Made by a program: the position numbers and the translations under genes
Assembly (NCBI RefSeq): GCF_900069005.2
Contig: NZ_LN831277.1
Location: 202,217 to 266,216 of the forward strand
Direction: 5' to 3'
Source of the DNA: Paenibacillus sp. GM2
GTDB taxonomy: Bacteria > Bacillota > Bacilli > Paenibacillales > Paenibacillaceae
Length of the DNA: 64,000 bases
The notes under the pieces: generated by a model
What the model saw: only the letters and a program-made list of their open reading frames with translations
What the model was told of the DNA's origin: nothing
The model's database searches: none
Part shown: piece by piece, positions 44,993 through 53,846 of the stretch
Layout: each line of letters begins with the position of its first letter
Position numbering within the stretch: position 1 is the first letter of the stretch

Positions 44993-45096
44993 ACAGCTTC
45001 CCTCCCTGTAATATAGAACTTTTACCGAACGTGAAAGATAAGAAATTATATTCCGGCAGGGAGATTAATATAATCCAAAATTCAAATCTCAACCTG

Positions 45097-45142
45097 CAAA
45101 ATAAATCAGGGTAAGCATCCGATTCGGAGATGCTCACCCTGA
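45097..45142 (-). terminator. Terminator of the second sugar importer operon
   Basis: TCAGGGTAAGCATC (45106-45119) pairs with GATGCTCACCCTGA (45129-45142) with one mismatch; a T-rich tract follows on the minus strand. Confidence 0.85.
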
Positions 45143-45171
45143 ATGATATATGATATGGGGGATAGTCTATA

Positions 45172-46053
45172 TTAGCCTTTCACCGATCCGGCAGCCATGC
45201 CTTCTACGATCCGGTCGCTCAGGAACAGGAACATGATCAAGATCGGAAGGATGCTGATCATCAGCGTTGCCCCGATAGCGCCCCAATCCGTCGTATATTG
45301 TCCAATGAAATTCTGAACGCCGACGGTTAGTGTCTTATAGGAATCCGAGCTGATGAACGTATTTACGAATATGAATTCGTTCCAGTTGTAGATCATATTA
45401 ATAATCGCTGTCGTGGCAATAACAGAACCGGTCATTGGCAGTACGATCCGGAAGAACATCCGGTTGACGGAGCAGCCGTCAATGACTGCTGCCTCCTCTA
45501 CCTCGCGCGGCAGCGAATAATAGAATCCGAGCAGAATCATGATCGTAATCGGCATATTAAATGCGACATAAGAGAGGACCAATGATAAGGGATGGTCCGT
45601 CAATCCTACTTTATTGAAGAAATTGAACAGCGGAATCAGTGTTGAATGGACAGGGATCATCATCGCAACCATGAACAAGCCAAGCACGAAGGAGCTGCCC
45701 TTCCATTTCATTCGCGTAATTGCATAAGTTACGAGACTGCCCAAGACCACAGTAAGGACGGTCGCTACAACAGTAACCCATAAGCTATTCAGGAAATATA
45801 CATCAATATTCCCGGCATTCCATACCTTCGAATAATTCTCCCAGCGCGGATGCATTGGCAAAGAGAGCGGAGGGAGGTTAAATACTTCCTGATTGTTCTT
45901 GAGCGAGAAGAACATCAGCCAGACGAGCGGGAATAACTGAAAGACAGCGACGAGAATTAAGACGATGTACATGATCGCATAGCCGATACGTCCCAGCCAA
46001 CGCCATGTGCCATGGTTATTAGTCGATTGAAGCTCTATGTTTCCGGTCATCAT
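45172..46053 (-). CDS. Sugar ABC transporter permease (MalG-like)
   Basis: 293 residues with six predicted spans and the CUT1 coupling loop E-E-A-A-V-I-D-G-C-S-V-N-R-M-F-F-R-I-V-L-P-M. Ends V-E-G-M-A-A-G-S-V-K-G, as typical for this group. It starts 13 bases after the other permease and closes the operon. Confidence 0.95.
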   Translation of the reverse strand: MMTGNIELQSTNNHGTWRWLGRIGYAIMYIVLILVAVFQLFPLVWLMFFSLKNNQEVFNLPPLSLPMHPRWENYSKVWNAGNIDVYFLNSLWVTVVATVLTVVLGSLVTYAITRMKWKGSSFVLGLFMVAMMIPVHSTLIPLFNFFNKVGLTDHPLSLVLSYVAFNMPITIMILLGFYYSLPREVEEAAVIDGCSVNRMFFRIVLPMTGSVIATTAIINMIYNWNEFIFVNTFISSDSYKTLTVGVQNFIGQYTTDWGAIGATLMISILPILIMFLFLSDRIVEGMAAGSVKG

Positions 46054-46066
46054 TTACGCCTCCCTC

Positions 46067-46948
46067 TTATGAATATTGAATGGTATCCTTCGATCTGGTT
46101 AACCAGCGAATGATCCAGGTGACTATAAGACAGATGACAAGCAGGGAGAAGGCAGTCGCACTACCATATCCGAAGTCATATGCCCTGAATGCGGTGTGAT
46201 ACATATATGAAGCCATAACTTCACTGGACCCGTTCGGGCCGCCGTCCGTCATCACGAAGATCAGATCGAAATACTTCAGTGAGCCGACAACGGCAAGTAC
46301 GATCGTTACCTTCACCGTCTCCATAATTAGCGGGAGCTTGATCTTCCAGGCAATCTGCCAGGAAGTGGCGCCGTCAATTCGTGCTGCTTCATCCAAGGTC
46401 GTCGGAATATTCTTAAGTGCAGCATAGTAAATCAAAATATAAAAACCCGCATATTGCCACAGGATGGGAATGAAGAGAGCGAACAATACCAATGATGGCT
46501 CTGCCAGCCAAGCGGGAGGATTATCAACTCCAATGGATTGTAAGACACTGTTCAAAATACCGTTGGACGGATTGTAAATTCTGAGCCACAGCTGAGCGAT
46601 GGCTACGGAAGATAACAGCATAGGAATAAGATAAATTTTACGAAATGCGTTGGCCCCCTTGATTCGGGCGGCCAATACCATGGAAATTATTAAATAGATG
46701 ACGAGACTCAGACCTGAGAACAGGGCCAACAGCAAGGAGTGCCATGCGCTATCCCAAAACTTCCCGTCCTTCATTAAATTCGCGTAATTCTCCAGCCCAA
46801 TAAATTTCATACTGCCAATGCCATTCCATTCATGCAGACCGTAAAAACCGGTAAGAATAATCGGAATATAGACAATCGTTAAGATAAGCAATAATGAGGG
46901 GAGAACGTAAAGAGCAATCATTTTCTTGTTGGATAGCACTTTATCCAT
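46067..46948 (-). CDS. Sugar ABC transporter permease (MalF/UgpA-like)
   Basis: 293 residues with six predicted spans and the coupling loop D-E-A-A-R-I-D-G-A-T-S-W-Q-I-A-W-K-I-K-L-P. GAAAGGAATGGAG lies before ATG 46948. A hairpin in the gap to the binding-protein gene could lower permease expression relative to the binding protein. Confidence 0.95.
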   Translation of the reverse strand: MDKVLSNKKMIALYVLPSLLLILTIVYIPIILTGFYGLHEWNGIGSMKFIGLENYANLMKDGKFWDSAWHSLLLALFSGLSLVIYLIISMVLAARIKGANAFRKIYLIPMLLSSVAIAQLWLRIYNPSNGILNSVLQSIGVDNPPAWLAEPSLVLFALFIPILWQYAGFYILIYYAALKNIPTTLDEAARIDGATSWQIAWKIKLPLIMETVKVTIVLAVVGSLKYFDLIFVMTDGGPNGSSEVMASYMYHTAFRAYDFGYGSATAFSLLVICLIVTWIIRWLTRSKDTIQYS

Positions 46949-46980
46949 AATCGTTCAGCTCCATTCCTTTCAATCATTGG

Positions 46981-47024
46981 AGGAGAGGACCTATCCCTTA
47001 GCATTCCAATGGATAAGTCCTCCT
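46981..47024 (-). repeat. Intercistronic hairpin between binding protein and permease genes
   Basis: AGGAGAGGACCTATCC pairs imperfectly with GGATAAGTCCTCCT. No T-run; likely a stabiliser of the upstream message. Confidence 0.5.
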
Positions 47025-47042
47025 GGCCTATAATCCCGGTAA

Positions 47043-48368
47043 TTATTTAGCGAGCGCTTTATCGTGCTCAGCTGCGAATTCCTGAGGAGTGATAGCCTTG
47101 CCGAACAATGCCTGAATCAAGTTCAAATGTGTTTCAGCCGCCTTGGCTGGCATTTGAACGTCTGCGAATAGAGTAACGCTGCTTGCTTGGTTCATTTCTG
47201 CGAACAAATCCTTATAGAGCTGCGGCAAATCCATGTTCTCTGCATCAACCTTGGTTGCCGGGATGACACCGGCGTCAGTAACGGATTGCTCGCCCCATTT
47301 TGTTACGAAGTATTCTACGAATTTCTTCGCTTCGTCTTTCACTTTGGAGTTCTCGGCTACGAACAGGCCTACTCCAGGGCCGCCTACCCAGCTGTTAATA
47401 TCGCCTTTGCCGCCTTCGACTGTCGGGAATTTGAAGAATCCAACCTTATCACGGAATTCCTTCGGAATTTCTTCGTTTGTTGTGAAGTTTGGAATATCCC
47501 AGGAGCCCATCAGGTACATTGCTGCCTTTTCATTCAAAAATTCCGATTTTGCTTCTTCATTGGATTGGCCGTTAAAGCCCTTGATAAATGCGTTATTGTC
47601 AACGAGCCATTGAATTTCATTTGCTGCTTGAACCAGACCTGGGTCGGTGAATGAAGCGGAGCCGCTAATCGTGTCAGCGAGCGTCTTCTGTCCAGCGATG
47701 CGGTCTGCCAGGTACATGTACCAGAGAGAGCCTGTCCAACGGTCTTTATTGCCAAGAGCGATAGGAGCGATGCCTTTATCAGACAGCGTTTTCACAACAT
47801 TCTTAAATTCATCATAGGTTGTTGGCACGCTGAGACCATTCTTTTCAAAAAGGTCTTTATTGTAATAGATCGGTGCGATGTTGAATTCGATCGGGAGTGC
47901 ATAAGTCTTGCCATTAACAGCATAAGCCTCAGTGGTGCCGGCTACGAATTTGTCTTTCAGTTCACCGTTCAACAAGTCATCAAGCGGAGTGAACAGATTG
48001 CCTTCTACATAAGGCTGCATGAAGCCTGCTGCCCAAGTTACACCGACATCAGGAAGCTCATTGGAAGCGGATAGAACTTTTAGTTTATTTTTATATTGTT
48101 CGTTGTCCAGTACTTCCTGCTTGATTGCGACATTCGGGTTCTCATCTTGGTATTCTTTAATAATCTGGTTCACAATTTTGTTCTGACCAGCGGATACGCC
48201 TTCAGGCCACAAGTGCATCAGCTTAACGGTCACTTTCTCGCCGCCGGAAGCGGTATCATTTCCTTTCGAACCGTTCGCTTGATTATTCTTGCCGCCGCCA
48301 CCGCAAGCCGAGACGATGACTGCCATGCAAATCGTGAGCAAGAGTACTGACCATGCCTTTTTCTTCAT
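47043..48368 (-). CDS. Sugar ABC transporter substrate-binding lipoprotein (CUT1 type)
   Basis: 441 residues. Signal peptide with lipobox V-S-A-C (Cys at 22), glycine/asparagine linker, then a family 1 solute-binding fold (L-M-H-L-W-P-E-G, and L-P-D-V-G-V-T-W). It would capture a sugar for the two downstream permeases. The YesMN system lies directly upstream and two cre-like boxes sit between promoter and start, so expression needs inducer and absence of preferred sugar. No ATPase gene is present. Confidence 0.94.
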   Translation of the reverse strand: MKKKAWSVLLLTICMAVIVSACGGGGKNNQANGSKGNDTASGGEKVTVKLMHLWPEGVSAGQNKIVNQIIKEYQDENPNVAIKQEVLDNEQYKNKLKVLSASNELPDVGVTWAAGFMQPYVEGNLFTPLDDLLNGELKDKFVAGTTEAYAVNGKTYALPIEFNIAPIYYNKDLFEKNGLSVPTTYDEFKNVVKTLSDKGIAPIALGNKDRWTGSLWYMYLADRIAGQKTLADTISGSASFTDPGLVQAANEIQWLVDNNAFIKGFNGQSNEEAKSEFLNEKAAMYLMGSWDIPNFTTNEEIPKEFRDKVGFFKFPTVEGGKGDINSWVGGPGVGLFVAENSKVKDEAKKFVEYFVTKWGEQSVTDAGVIPATKVDAENMDLPQLYKDLFAEMNQASSVTLFADVQMPAKAAETHLNLIQALFGKAITPQEFAAEHDKALAK

Positions 48369-48400
48369 GCTGAAAGTCCCCTTTTCTAAAAGAAATTATC

Positions 48401-48460
48401 AAGCGCTTTCTGTAAACGCTTTAATAATTAAATTGTATCGCTAGAGTGAAAGACATGTAA
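48401..48460 (-). promoter_or_regulatory. Promoter and cre-like boxes of the second importer
   Basis: Minus strand: TTACAT, 17 bases, TACAAT near 48436-48441, then downstream TTAAAGCGTTTACA (complement of 48411-48424) and AAGCGCTT (48401-48408). The boxes are one or two changes from the CcpA consensus and lie where a bound repressor would block elongation. Confidence 0.5.
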
Positions 48461-48492
48461 GGTAACTGAGATTAGGACTAATACCACTTTTA

Positions 48493-49272
48493 TCAGTTGT
48501 TGCTCTCATTCATTTGTTGTCTGTACTGTCCGGGGCTCATGCCCTCAAGCTTTCTGAAGACCTTGATGAAGTATTTGGCAGTCTGATAACCGACGCGCTC
48601 GGAGATTTCGTTCACGGACAAGGTTGTGCCTACGATGAGTTCCTTGGCCCGCTGAACTCTACGCCTGGTCAGATAGTCGCTGAAGGTCAGTCCGGTATGC
48701 TCTTTGAACAGCACGCTGAAGTAATTGGCGTTCATGTGCGATACCTCTGCCAGCTCGCGCAAGGAGACCGGTTCCTCCAGATGGGCCTCGATATAGTTGA
48801 TAGCTTCCCTTACCGGCTCGCTGTATTGATTATTTCCGTCCGAGGTGCTCATTAGCCGGGTATCGACGATTTTCTCCATGCGCTCGATCCTCTGCTTCTG
48901 GTCGCTCCGTTCCAATGCCACTTCAACGGCGTGCGTCAATTTATTCTTGTCGATAGGCTTCAATAAATAATCGATGACGCCATATTGCAGAGCCGTTCTG
49001 GCATATTCAAACTCAGAGTACCCTGAGATGACGATGACGAAGAGAGCGGGGTGCTTCTCATTGATCTCCTCGATTAGCCGGAGTCCGTTAATTTCAGGCA
49101 TACGAATATCTGTAATAAGCAAAATGGCTTCATTGGATTCCAGCCAGTTCATCGCTTCCTGAGCGCTGGCGAAGGTCTCGAACTGATAGTGCCCGGGAGA
49201 CCAGGCCTCCAGAGTCCTTTTGATTCCTTGTCTTGTTCGTGGTTCATCATCAACGATAAGAATCGTCTTCAT
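48493..49272 (-). CDS. YesN-type response regulator (receiver + AraC)
   Basis: 259 residues. Receiver with Asp55 in L-I-T-D-I-R-M-P-E-I-N-G and Lys in Y-L-L-K-P-I; C-terminal AraC domain about 155-255 with two helix-turn-helix motifs (L-R-E-L-A-E-V-S-H-M-N-A-N-Y-F-S, E-I-S-E-R-V-G-Y). Overlaps the kinase gene by four bases. Located directly before the importer it most likely activates. Confidence 0.95.
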   Translation of the reverse strand: MKTILIVDDEPRTRQGIKRTLEAWSPGHYQFETFASAQEAMNWLESNEAILLITDIRMPEINGLRLIEEINEKHPALFVIVISGYSEFEYARTALQYGVIDYLLKPIDKNKLTHAVEVALERSDQKQRIERMEKIVDTRLMSTSDGNNQYSEPVREAINYIEAHLEEPVSLRELAEVSHMNANYFSVLFKEHTGLTFSDYLTRRRVQRAKELIVGTTLSVNEISERVGYQTAKYFIKVFRKLEGMSPGQYRQQMNESNN

Positions 49273-51032
49273 GTGTTTAGTCCTCCTTGAAATTCATTGG
49301 GAATTTCGAACATGATTGAGGTTCCTTGTCCAAGCTGGCTTTCTATCGTTAACCCGGACGCTTTGGAATCATAGTATAGACGAAGTCTGCGCTCGACATT
49401 AATCAAGCCGATGCCCTGTTTGCCGGAATGCTGCATTTCATCCGTTTGCAAGGTGTGGTACAACTCATTAAGTTTATCTTCACCCATCCCTGGACCGCTA
49501 TCAGAGACAGTAACTCTCGTGTAGCCCTCGCGGTCTGAAGCCTGGATCGACAGGACCACCGTCCCCGGTTCGTTGCTCTTCTCAACGCCATGCATAATGG
49601 CATTCTCAACCAGGGGCTGGATCATCAGCTTCGGAATAGGGATATGGCGGAAGGCTTCCTCAATGTCAATTTTCCATTCCAGCCGATCGATGAGTCTCAT
49701 TTCCATAATTTTAAAATATAGCTCCGCATGATCTACCTCGTCCCCGATGGTTACCCATTCGACATCATCGGAACGATTGATGACATAACGGAACAATCCC
49801 GACATGGCCAGGACGTTGTCGGCCAGCTCATCCTCGCCCTTCTCATCCAGCGCCCAGAAGAAGGCCTCCAGCGTGTTGAAGAGAAAGTGCGGGTTGATCT
49901 GGGCCTGCAGCGCCTTCAGTTCGGTGCGGCTCTGAATGATCTCCTTCTGATAGACGACCTGAATCATCTCGTTCATCGAGTCCACCATCTGGTTATACGT
50001 ATGATTCAGCTCCATAAGCTCCATCGTCGATGACTTGTCCGGATTGCGCTGCAGGGTGCCGAAGCGAGCTCCGCGCATCGTACGGATCAAATTCAGGATC
50101 GGTCTGGTAATCATCGTTGAGAGAATAAAAGAGCAGATCAAGAACAGGAACCCGCCGACGGCAATAGACACGAAAATCGCCGTCCGCAGGACCGATATGC
50201 CTTCGGTTGTATATCTGGCCGGGGTTAGGATGACCAGTGTCCAGCCGCTCAGCTCCGACTGATGTCTGACTTCAATGAACGTCTCGCCATCCATCGTGAC
50301 CGAATCACGATCCATATCGGGCAATATATCTTTGTTCAGGCTTAGCGGTGAATCAGCAATAATCTCTTGGCCGGCGCCATCGAACAATAACATCATTTCA
50401 CGGCTATCGCCTCCGGTGTCCCCCGCGGCGGTTCCGGTGAGCTCGAAATAATTGCGGTCGATGCGCAGCATCAAATACCCGGCATGCATATAGGAACGAT
50501 CTATTAATCGAACGCTGCGAATCGCAATGACCGTATTCGGATCCAAAGGGTCCAGTCCGAGCCATACCAGCCTGCCTTTCTCTTTGTCGGCTAGCTGAAT
50601 CCAAGGCTTCGTAACCCGATCATTGAGCTGGACATCATCCAGCGGCAGCAATCTGCGGTAATCCGAGGTATACAGCTCCAGAGAACGGATTCCGGTTGCA
50701 TAGGCTTCATAGCTGCGCACTTCTTCCTGGAGCAATTGACGTTCAGTGAAGCTTACCATCTGCCCGTCCATTTCCTGCGCGAGCTTCTTCTGTACCAAGC
50801 TGTTGGTAGAGACCTGCATCATTAAGGAATCGATCTGCTGGAACAAAGCATCCAGTTTGCCAGTCGTCTGAACGGCGGTCTGTTTTATATGCCGCTCAGC
50901 GCTTGCACGCAACAGGACGGAGACCTGATTATAGGTAAAGACTCCAATAGCAGTCAGGACGATGACCATCACGAGCATAAACCCGATGAAGATCTGGTTG
51001 CGCAGTGTATTCCATCCATGTAGCTTGTTCAA
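49269..51032 (-). CDS. YesM-type sensor histidine kinase
   Basis: 587 residues. Membrane span about 12-32, a large extracellular Cache-like sensor to about 285, second span about 285-307, HAMP, then a LytS/YesM kinase core with His in Q-I-N-P-H-F-L-F-N-T-L-E and a HATPase domain (N-A-I-M-H-G, D-S-G-P-G-M-G). It likely senses a sugar or the sugar-loaded binding protein of the adjoining importer. It is the first gene of the minus-strand TCS unit. Confidence 0.94.
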   Translation of the reverse strand: MNKLHGWNTLRNQIFIGFMLVMVIVLTAIGVFTYNQVSVLLRASAERHIKQTAVQTTGKLDALFQQIDSLMMQVSTNSLVQKKLAQEMDGQMVSFTERQLLQEEVRSYEAYATGIRSLELYTSDYRRLLPLDDVQLNDRVTKPWIQLADKEKGRLVWLGLDPLDPNTVIAIRSVRLIDRSYMHAGYLMLRIDRNYFELTGTAAGDTGGDSREMMLLFDGAGQEIIADSPLSLNKDILPDMDRDSVTMDGETFIEVRHQSELSGWTLVILTPARYTTEGISVLRTAIFVSIAVGGFLFLICSFILSTMITRPILNLIRTMRGARFGTLQRNPDKSSTMELMELNHTYNQMVDSMNEMIQVVYQKEIIQSRTELKALQAQINPHFLFNTLEAFFWALDEKGEDELADNVLAMSGLFRYVINRSDDVEWVTIGDEVDHAELYFKIMEMRLIDRLEWKIDIEEAFRHIPIPKLMIQPLVENAIMHGVEKSNEPGTVVLSIQASDREGYTRVTVSDSGPGMGEDKLNELYHTLQTDEMQHSGKQGIGLINVERRLRLYYDSKASGLTIESQLGQGTSIMFEIPNEFQGGLNT

Positions 51033-51206
51033 ACAGCGACACTCCCCTTCGATAGTATCCTAATTTAATATACATGACCTGTTCTGAAAAGAGAAACCCC
51101 TTTCATTTTCATAATAAGAGGTGTTCCGGAAAGCCCGCTTTTTGGTCACAAAGTATTTAGGGAAGGTCCATTATCGTTCTTTAATCAAATTTAACAGGAA
51201 TCGCTG

Positions 51207-51246
51207 GGAAGGGAAGAAGCCCTGTCCTGTAGCGACAGAGCTTCTT
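51207..51246 (-). terminator. Terminator of the EEP-family gene
   Basis: AAGAAGC (51214-51220) pairs with GCTTCTT (51240-51246), with inner CTGTC/GACAG. The T-run on the minus strand is short (CTTCCC). Confidence 0.6.
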
Positions 51247-51258
51247 GGAATTCGATCG

Positions 51259-52320
51259 TTATTTCAGAATAAATTGCCCTGTTACCGGATTGTGATCGCT
51301 GTTGCTGAAGCCTAGATCATGTCCGGTGACCCTTACAACCTCGACATTGGGGGACACGAGGAAGCCATCGATAACGGCCAGGAAATTGACCCCCTCGTGA
51401 TACGCGGTATCCAGGGTTCGTACGCTGGGGGTATCCGGATCCACGGCCCATTTGAAATCACTGGGTCCGAAGCTGTCCGGGAAGGGCTGCAACCATTCAG
51501 GCCATGCCTGCTGTGTCTCGAAAATAGCCGGATCCGTGCCCGGAAGAGCATGATTCCAATCACCGCCGATGATCAGATAGTTATCATTTTCCATTTCCCG
51601 CTGGATATATTGCTCCAGGAACTCAAGCTGCTGCTTGCGGATTTTGCCGCCCTTATCAAACGCCGACAGATGCAGATTAACCAGGATCAGTTCCTTGCCT
51701 TGGTCTACCGGTAATCTGCTCTCTACGAAGGCGCGATCCAGCTCAAATAATTGCACCGGCCAGCTCTCCTTGCCAGGCAGATCAAAGCGGGTCTGGCTTG
51801 TGCTGTGGAAGGAGGATAAGGTCAACAGGCCGCTCTGTACTGCGCCCATTGGTTTAGCAATAGGGACGGGGACCCATGGTGCTTTGTAGTTGTAGGCAAA
51901 AGTATAGCTATAGCTCGGAAGCATATCGCTGATCTGCTTCACCTCATGGATATGGTTGCTCCTTGAGGAATCAACATCTACTTCCTGCAGCAGGTAGAAG
52001 CTGGAGCCCGCATTTTCGAGGAAATGCGTGATCGCCTGGAGATTGGTCTCTGTCTGCTTACGACTGCTGGAGCGGGACATGCTGCCTCCATCCATGAAGA
52101 AGTCCTGCCCTTGATCCAGTCCGGCATAACCGATGTTAAACGTCGTAACAGAGAAAGGCTGGCCCTGCTCAAGTCTGGCTTCGGGATTGCGGTCTGCCGT
52201 CAGCTTGATCTCGGCTGCCGGTTTATAGTCAGATGCAGTGATATAGATGAGGAAGACGGCAATTATCGCGATGAGAGCAAGCAGAATCCAGATGATGCCT
52301 TTAAGTGTCAATCTGATCAT
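51259..52320 (-). CDS. Membrane-anchored endonuclease/exonuclease/phosphatase-family protein
   Basis: 353 residues. One N-terminal membrane span (about 7-28) puts the catalytic domain outside. EEP fold marks: F-N-I-G-Y-A, L-Q-E-V-D with the metal-binding Glu, N-L-H-L-S, G-G-D-W-N-H, and the final S-N-S-D-H-N-P-V with the catalytic Asp-His. Family members cut DNA, phospholipids or inositol phosphates. ATG 52320 follows GGGAGGGG; the frame upstream has no better site. Single gene. Confidence 0.88.
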   Translation of the reverse strand: MIRLTLKGIIWILLALIAIIAVFLIYITASDYKPAAEIKLTADRNPEARLEQGQPFSVTTFNIGYAGLDQGQDFFMDGGSMSRSSSRKQTETNLQAITHFLENAGSSFYLLQEVDVDSSRSNHIHEVKQISDMLPSYSYTFAYNYKAPWVPVPIAKPMGAVQSGLLTLSSFHSTSQTRFDLPGKESWPVQLFELDRAFVESRLPVDQGKELILVNLHLSAFDKGGKIRKQQLEFLEQYIQREMENDNYLIIGGDWNHALPGTDPAIFETQQAWPEWLQPFPDSFGPSDFKWAVDPDTPSVRTLDTAYHEGVNFLAVIDGFLVSPNVEVVRVTGHDLGFSNSDHNPVTGQFILK

Positions 52321-52613
52321 TTTGTAAATATCCCCTCCCTGGAAGAACGGTGTGTGTTTATGATGATTATATAGCATTGCAGGCGAGAGGAGGCTTAGAA
52401 TATTATCCTCACGGACTACAACGACAGCAAGGAATCCGGCGACCTATGGGAATATCGTGGAAAAGATCAGAAGAAGCTGATCGATGCTTCCGTTGAGAGT
52501 TGGTTATAACTTCTAAAGTATAAAAATAAGGGCCCCTATCAAATCCGGATAGGGGTTCTTCGTGGTGTATATGAATATGAGCTTGGGGTTTGCTACCGCA
52601 CTGCTTAGAGCAG

Positions 52614-53048
52614 CTAACTCTCATGGAATACCTTGGATTCCAGCAGTTCAATAGCCTGTTCGATCTCGGCCAGCTCCTCCGTGGACATATGTCCGGCCCG
52701 TTCCCAGAAGCGAGCCTCAATGGTAGCAAACGCCTTGTTCATCATCACCTCTCCTTGATCGGTAAGGCGGATGTACTGCATGCGCCGATCCTCGGGAGCT
52801 GTATATTTCTCACATAGCCCCTTCTGAGTCAGCTTTTTGATCTCGCGGCTCGTGTTCGGCAGAGAAATATATAGACAATCGCTGATTTGACTTGGAGTGA
52901 CAAGCCCGGTCACGGCAACGTATTCCAAAATACTGTATTGCAGGGGAGTGATTATATCCTCTCTGACGCCCATTGTAATCTCATGGGTCAGTTGATGTAC
53001 GGACGTCGTAAACTTTACGAATTTTTGGAACAGCAGAGCTTTGTCCAA
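52614..53048 (-). CDS. MarR-family transcriptional regulator (second)
   Basis: 144 residues with a MarR winged helix (T-P-S-Q-I-S-D-C-L-Y-I-S-L-P-N-T-S-R-E-I) and wing D-R-R-M-Q-Y-I-R-L-T. TTG 53048 lies 5 bases after GGAGGTGA; the GTG at 53066 overlaps that site. It diverges from an NAD(P)H oxidoreductase, and inverted-repeat operators overlap both promoters. It probably senses a quinone-like or electrophilic compound, as similar pairs do; the ligand is inferred. Confidence 0.9.
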   Translation of the reverse strand: MDKALLFQKFVKFTTSVHQLTHEITMGVREDIITPLQYSILEYVAVTGLVTPSQISDCLYISLPNTSREIKKLTQKGLCEKYTAPEDRRMQYIRLTDQGEVMMNKAFATIEARFWERAGHMSTEELAEIEQAIELLESKVFHES

Positions 53049-53080
53049 CAGAATCACCTCCCTCACAAGATAACAAACTA

Positions 53081-53109
53081 ATTATCAAATAACAATTATC
53101 ATTTGACAA
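53081..53109 (-). promoter_or_regulatory. Promoter of the second MarR gene
   Basis: Minus strand TTGTCA (53104-53109), 17 bases, GATAAT (53081-53086). Its -35 overlaps the -35 of the opposite promoter, as in the 4434-4486 region. Confidence 0.65.
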
Positions 53110-53149
53110 CTAAATATTGGGTGAGTATGATATTGTTATCAAATGATAA
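53096..53149. promoter_or_regulatory. MarR operators
   Basis: TTATCATTTGACAA (53096-53109) covers both -35 elements. TTATCAAATGATAA (53136-53149), arms TTATC/GATAA, lies at the plus-strand transcription start. The first is one base from the reverse complement of the second; centres are 40 bases apart. A weaker copy, TTATCAAATAACAA, lies at 53082-53095. Confidence 0.7.
53103..53131 (+). promoter_or_regulatory. Promoter of the oxidoreductase gene
   Basis: TTGACA (53103-53108), 17 bases, TATGAT (53126-53131). Confidence 0.75.
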
Positions 53150-53166
53150 GTAAAGGAGGGGGAAGG

Positions 53167-53754
53167 ATGAACGTATTAATCGTGTATACACATCCGAACC
53201 ATCAAAGCCTTAGCCATGCATTTCTGCAGAGAACGATCGCGGGCTGCCAAGAGAACAAAGAGATCGATGAGATTAAGGTGCTTGATTTATATGAGGAAGG
53301 CTTCGATCCTGTGCTTGTTTTCAACGAACAGCAGCGCCGGAGGGATATGCACAAGGAGCCAAGCCTTGAGACATATCGGCAGCAACTGATCTGGGCAGAT
53401 AAAATTATTTTTATCTATCCGATTTGGTGGGGACGTCCCCCGGCGATGCTGCTTGGGTATATCGATAGGATGTTTGCCTCCGGATTTGCTTATCGGGACA
53501 AAGGCGGCTTGCTTCCGGAAGGGCTGCTGAAGGGGAAATCGGCCGTCTGTATCTCGGTCATGAAAGGACCAACGTCATATCCGCTGTTCTGGTTGAACAA
53601 TGCGCATAAGGTGTTAATGCGCAAGGCTTTGCTCCAGTATGTCGGGATTCGCAACGTCAAATTTTTTGAATTTGGAAATATGGAGAGCGCGAAGGGAAGG
53701 CAGGAACAGAAGCTGGAGCGGGTACAACAATATTTTCGGGCAGTGGGTCATTGA
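53167..53754 (+). CDS. NAD(P)H-dependent flavin oxidoreductase (flavodoxin-like fold)
   Basis: 195 residues of the NQO/MdaB/KefF-like group that reduces quinones and related compounds with two electrons using FMN or FAD. Flavin phosphate loop T-H-P-N-H-Q-S-L-S-H near the start and I-Y-P-I-W-W-G-R-P-P-A-M-L-L-G-Y-I-D-R-M-F in the middle are diagnostic. AAGGAGG lies before ATG 53167. Divergent from and probably repressed by the adjacent MarR protein. Confidence 0.93.
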   Translation: MNVLIVYTHPNHQSLSHAFLQRTIAGCQENKEIDEIKVLDLYEEGFDPVLVFNEQQRRRDMHKEPSLETYRQQLIWADKIIFIYPIWWGRPPAMLLGYIDRMFASGFAYRDKGGLLPEGLLKGKSAVCISVMKGPTSYPLFWLNNAHKVLMRKALLQYVGIRNVKFFEFGNMESAKGRQEQKLERVQQYFRAVGH

Positions 53755-53781
53755 GCATAATTAAACGGGATACCTCTATGT

Positions 53782-53827
53782 AAAAAGACGGCCTATGCGA
53801 TGTCTCCTACATCGCAAAGCCGTCTAT
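53782..53827. terminator. Bidirectional terminator between oxidoreductase and Sel1 genes
   Basis: AGACGGC (53786-53792) pairs with GCCGTCT (53819-53825), with an inner TGCGATGT/ACATCGCA stem. Five A residues upstream provide T residues on the minus strand. Confidence 0.8.
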
Positions 53828-53846
53828 CCATTACCAGGAAAAATTC

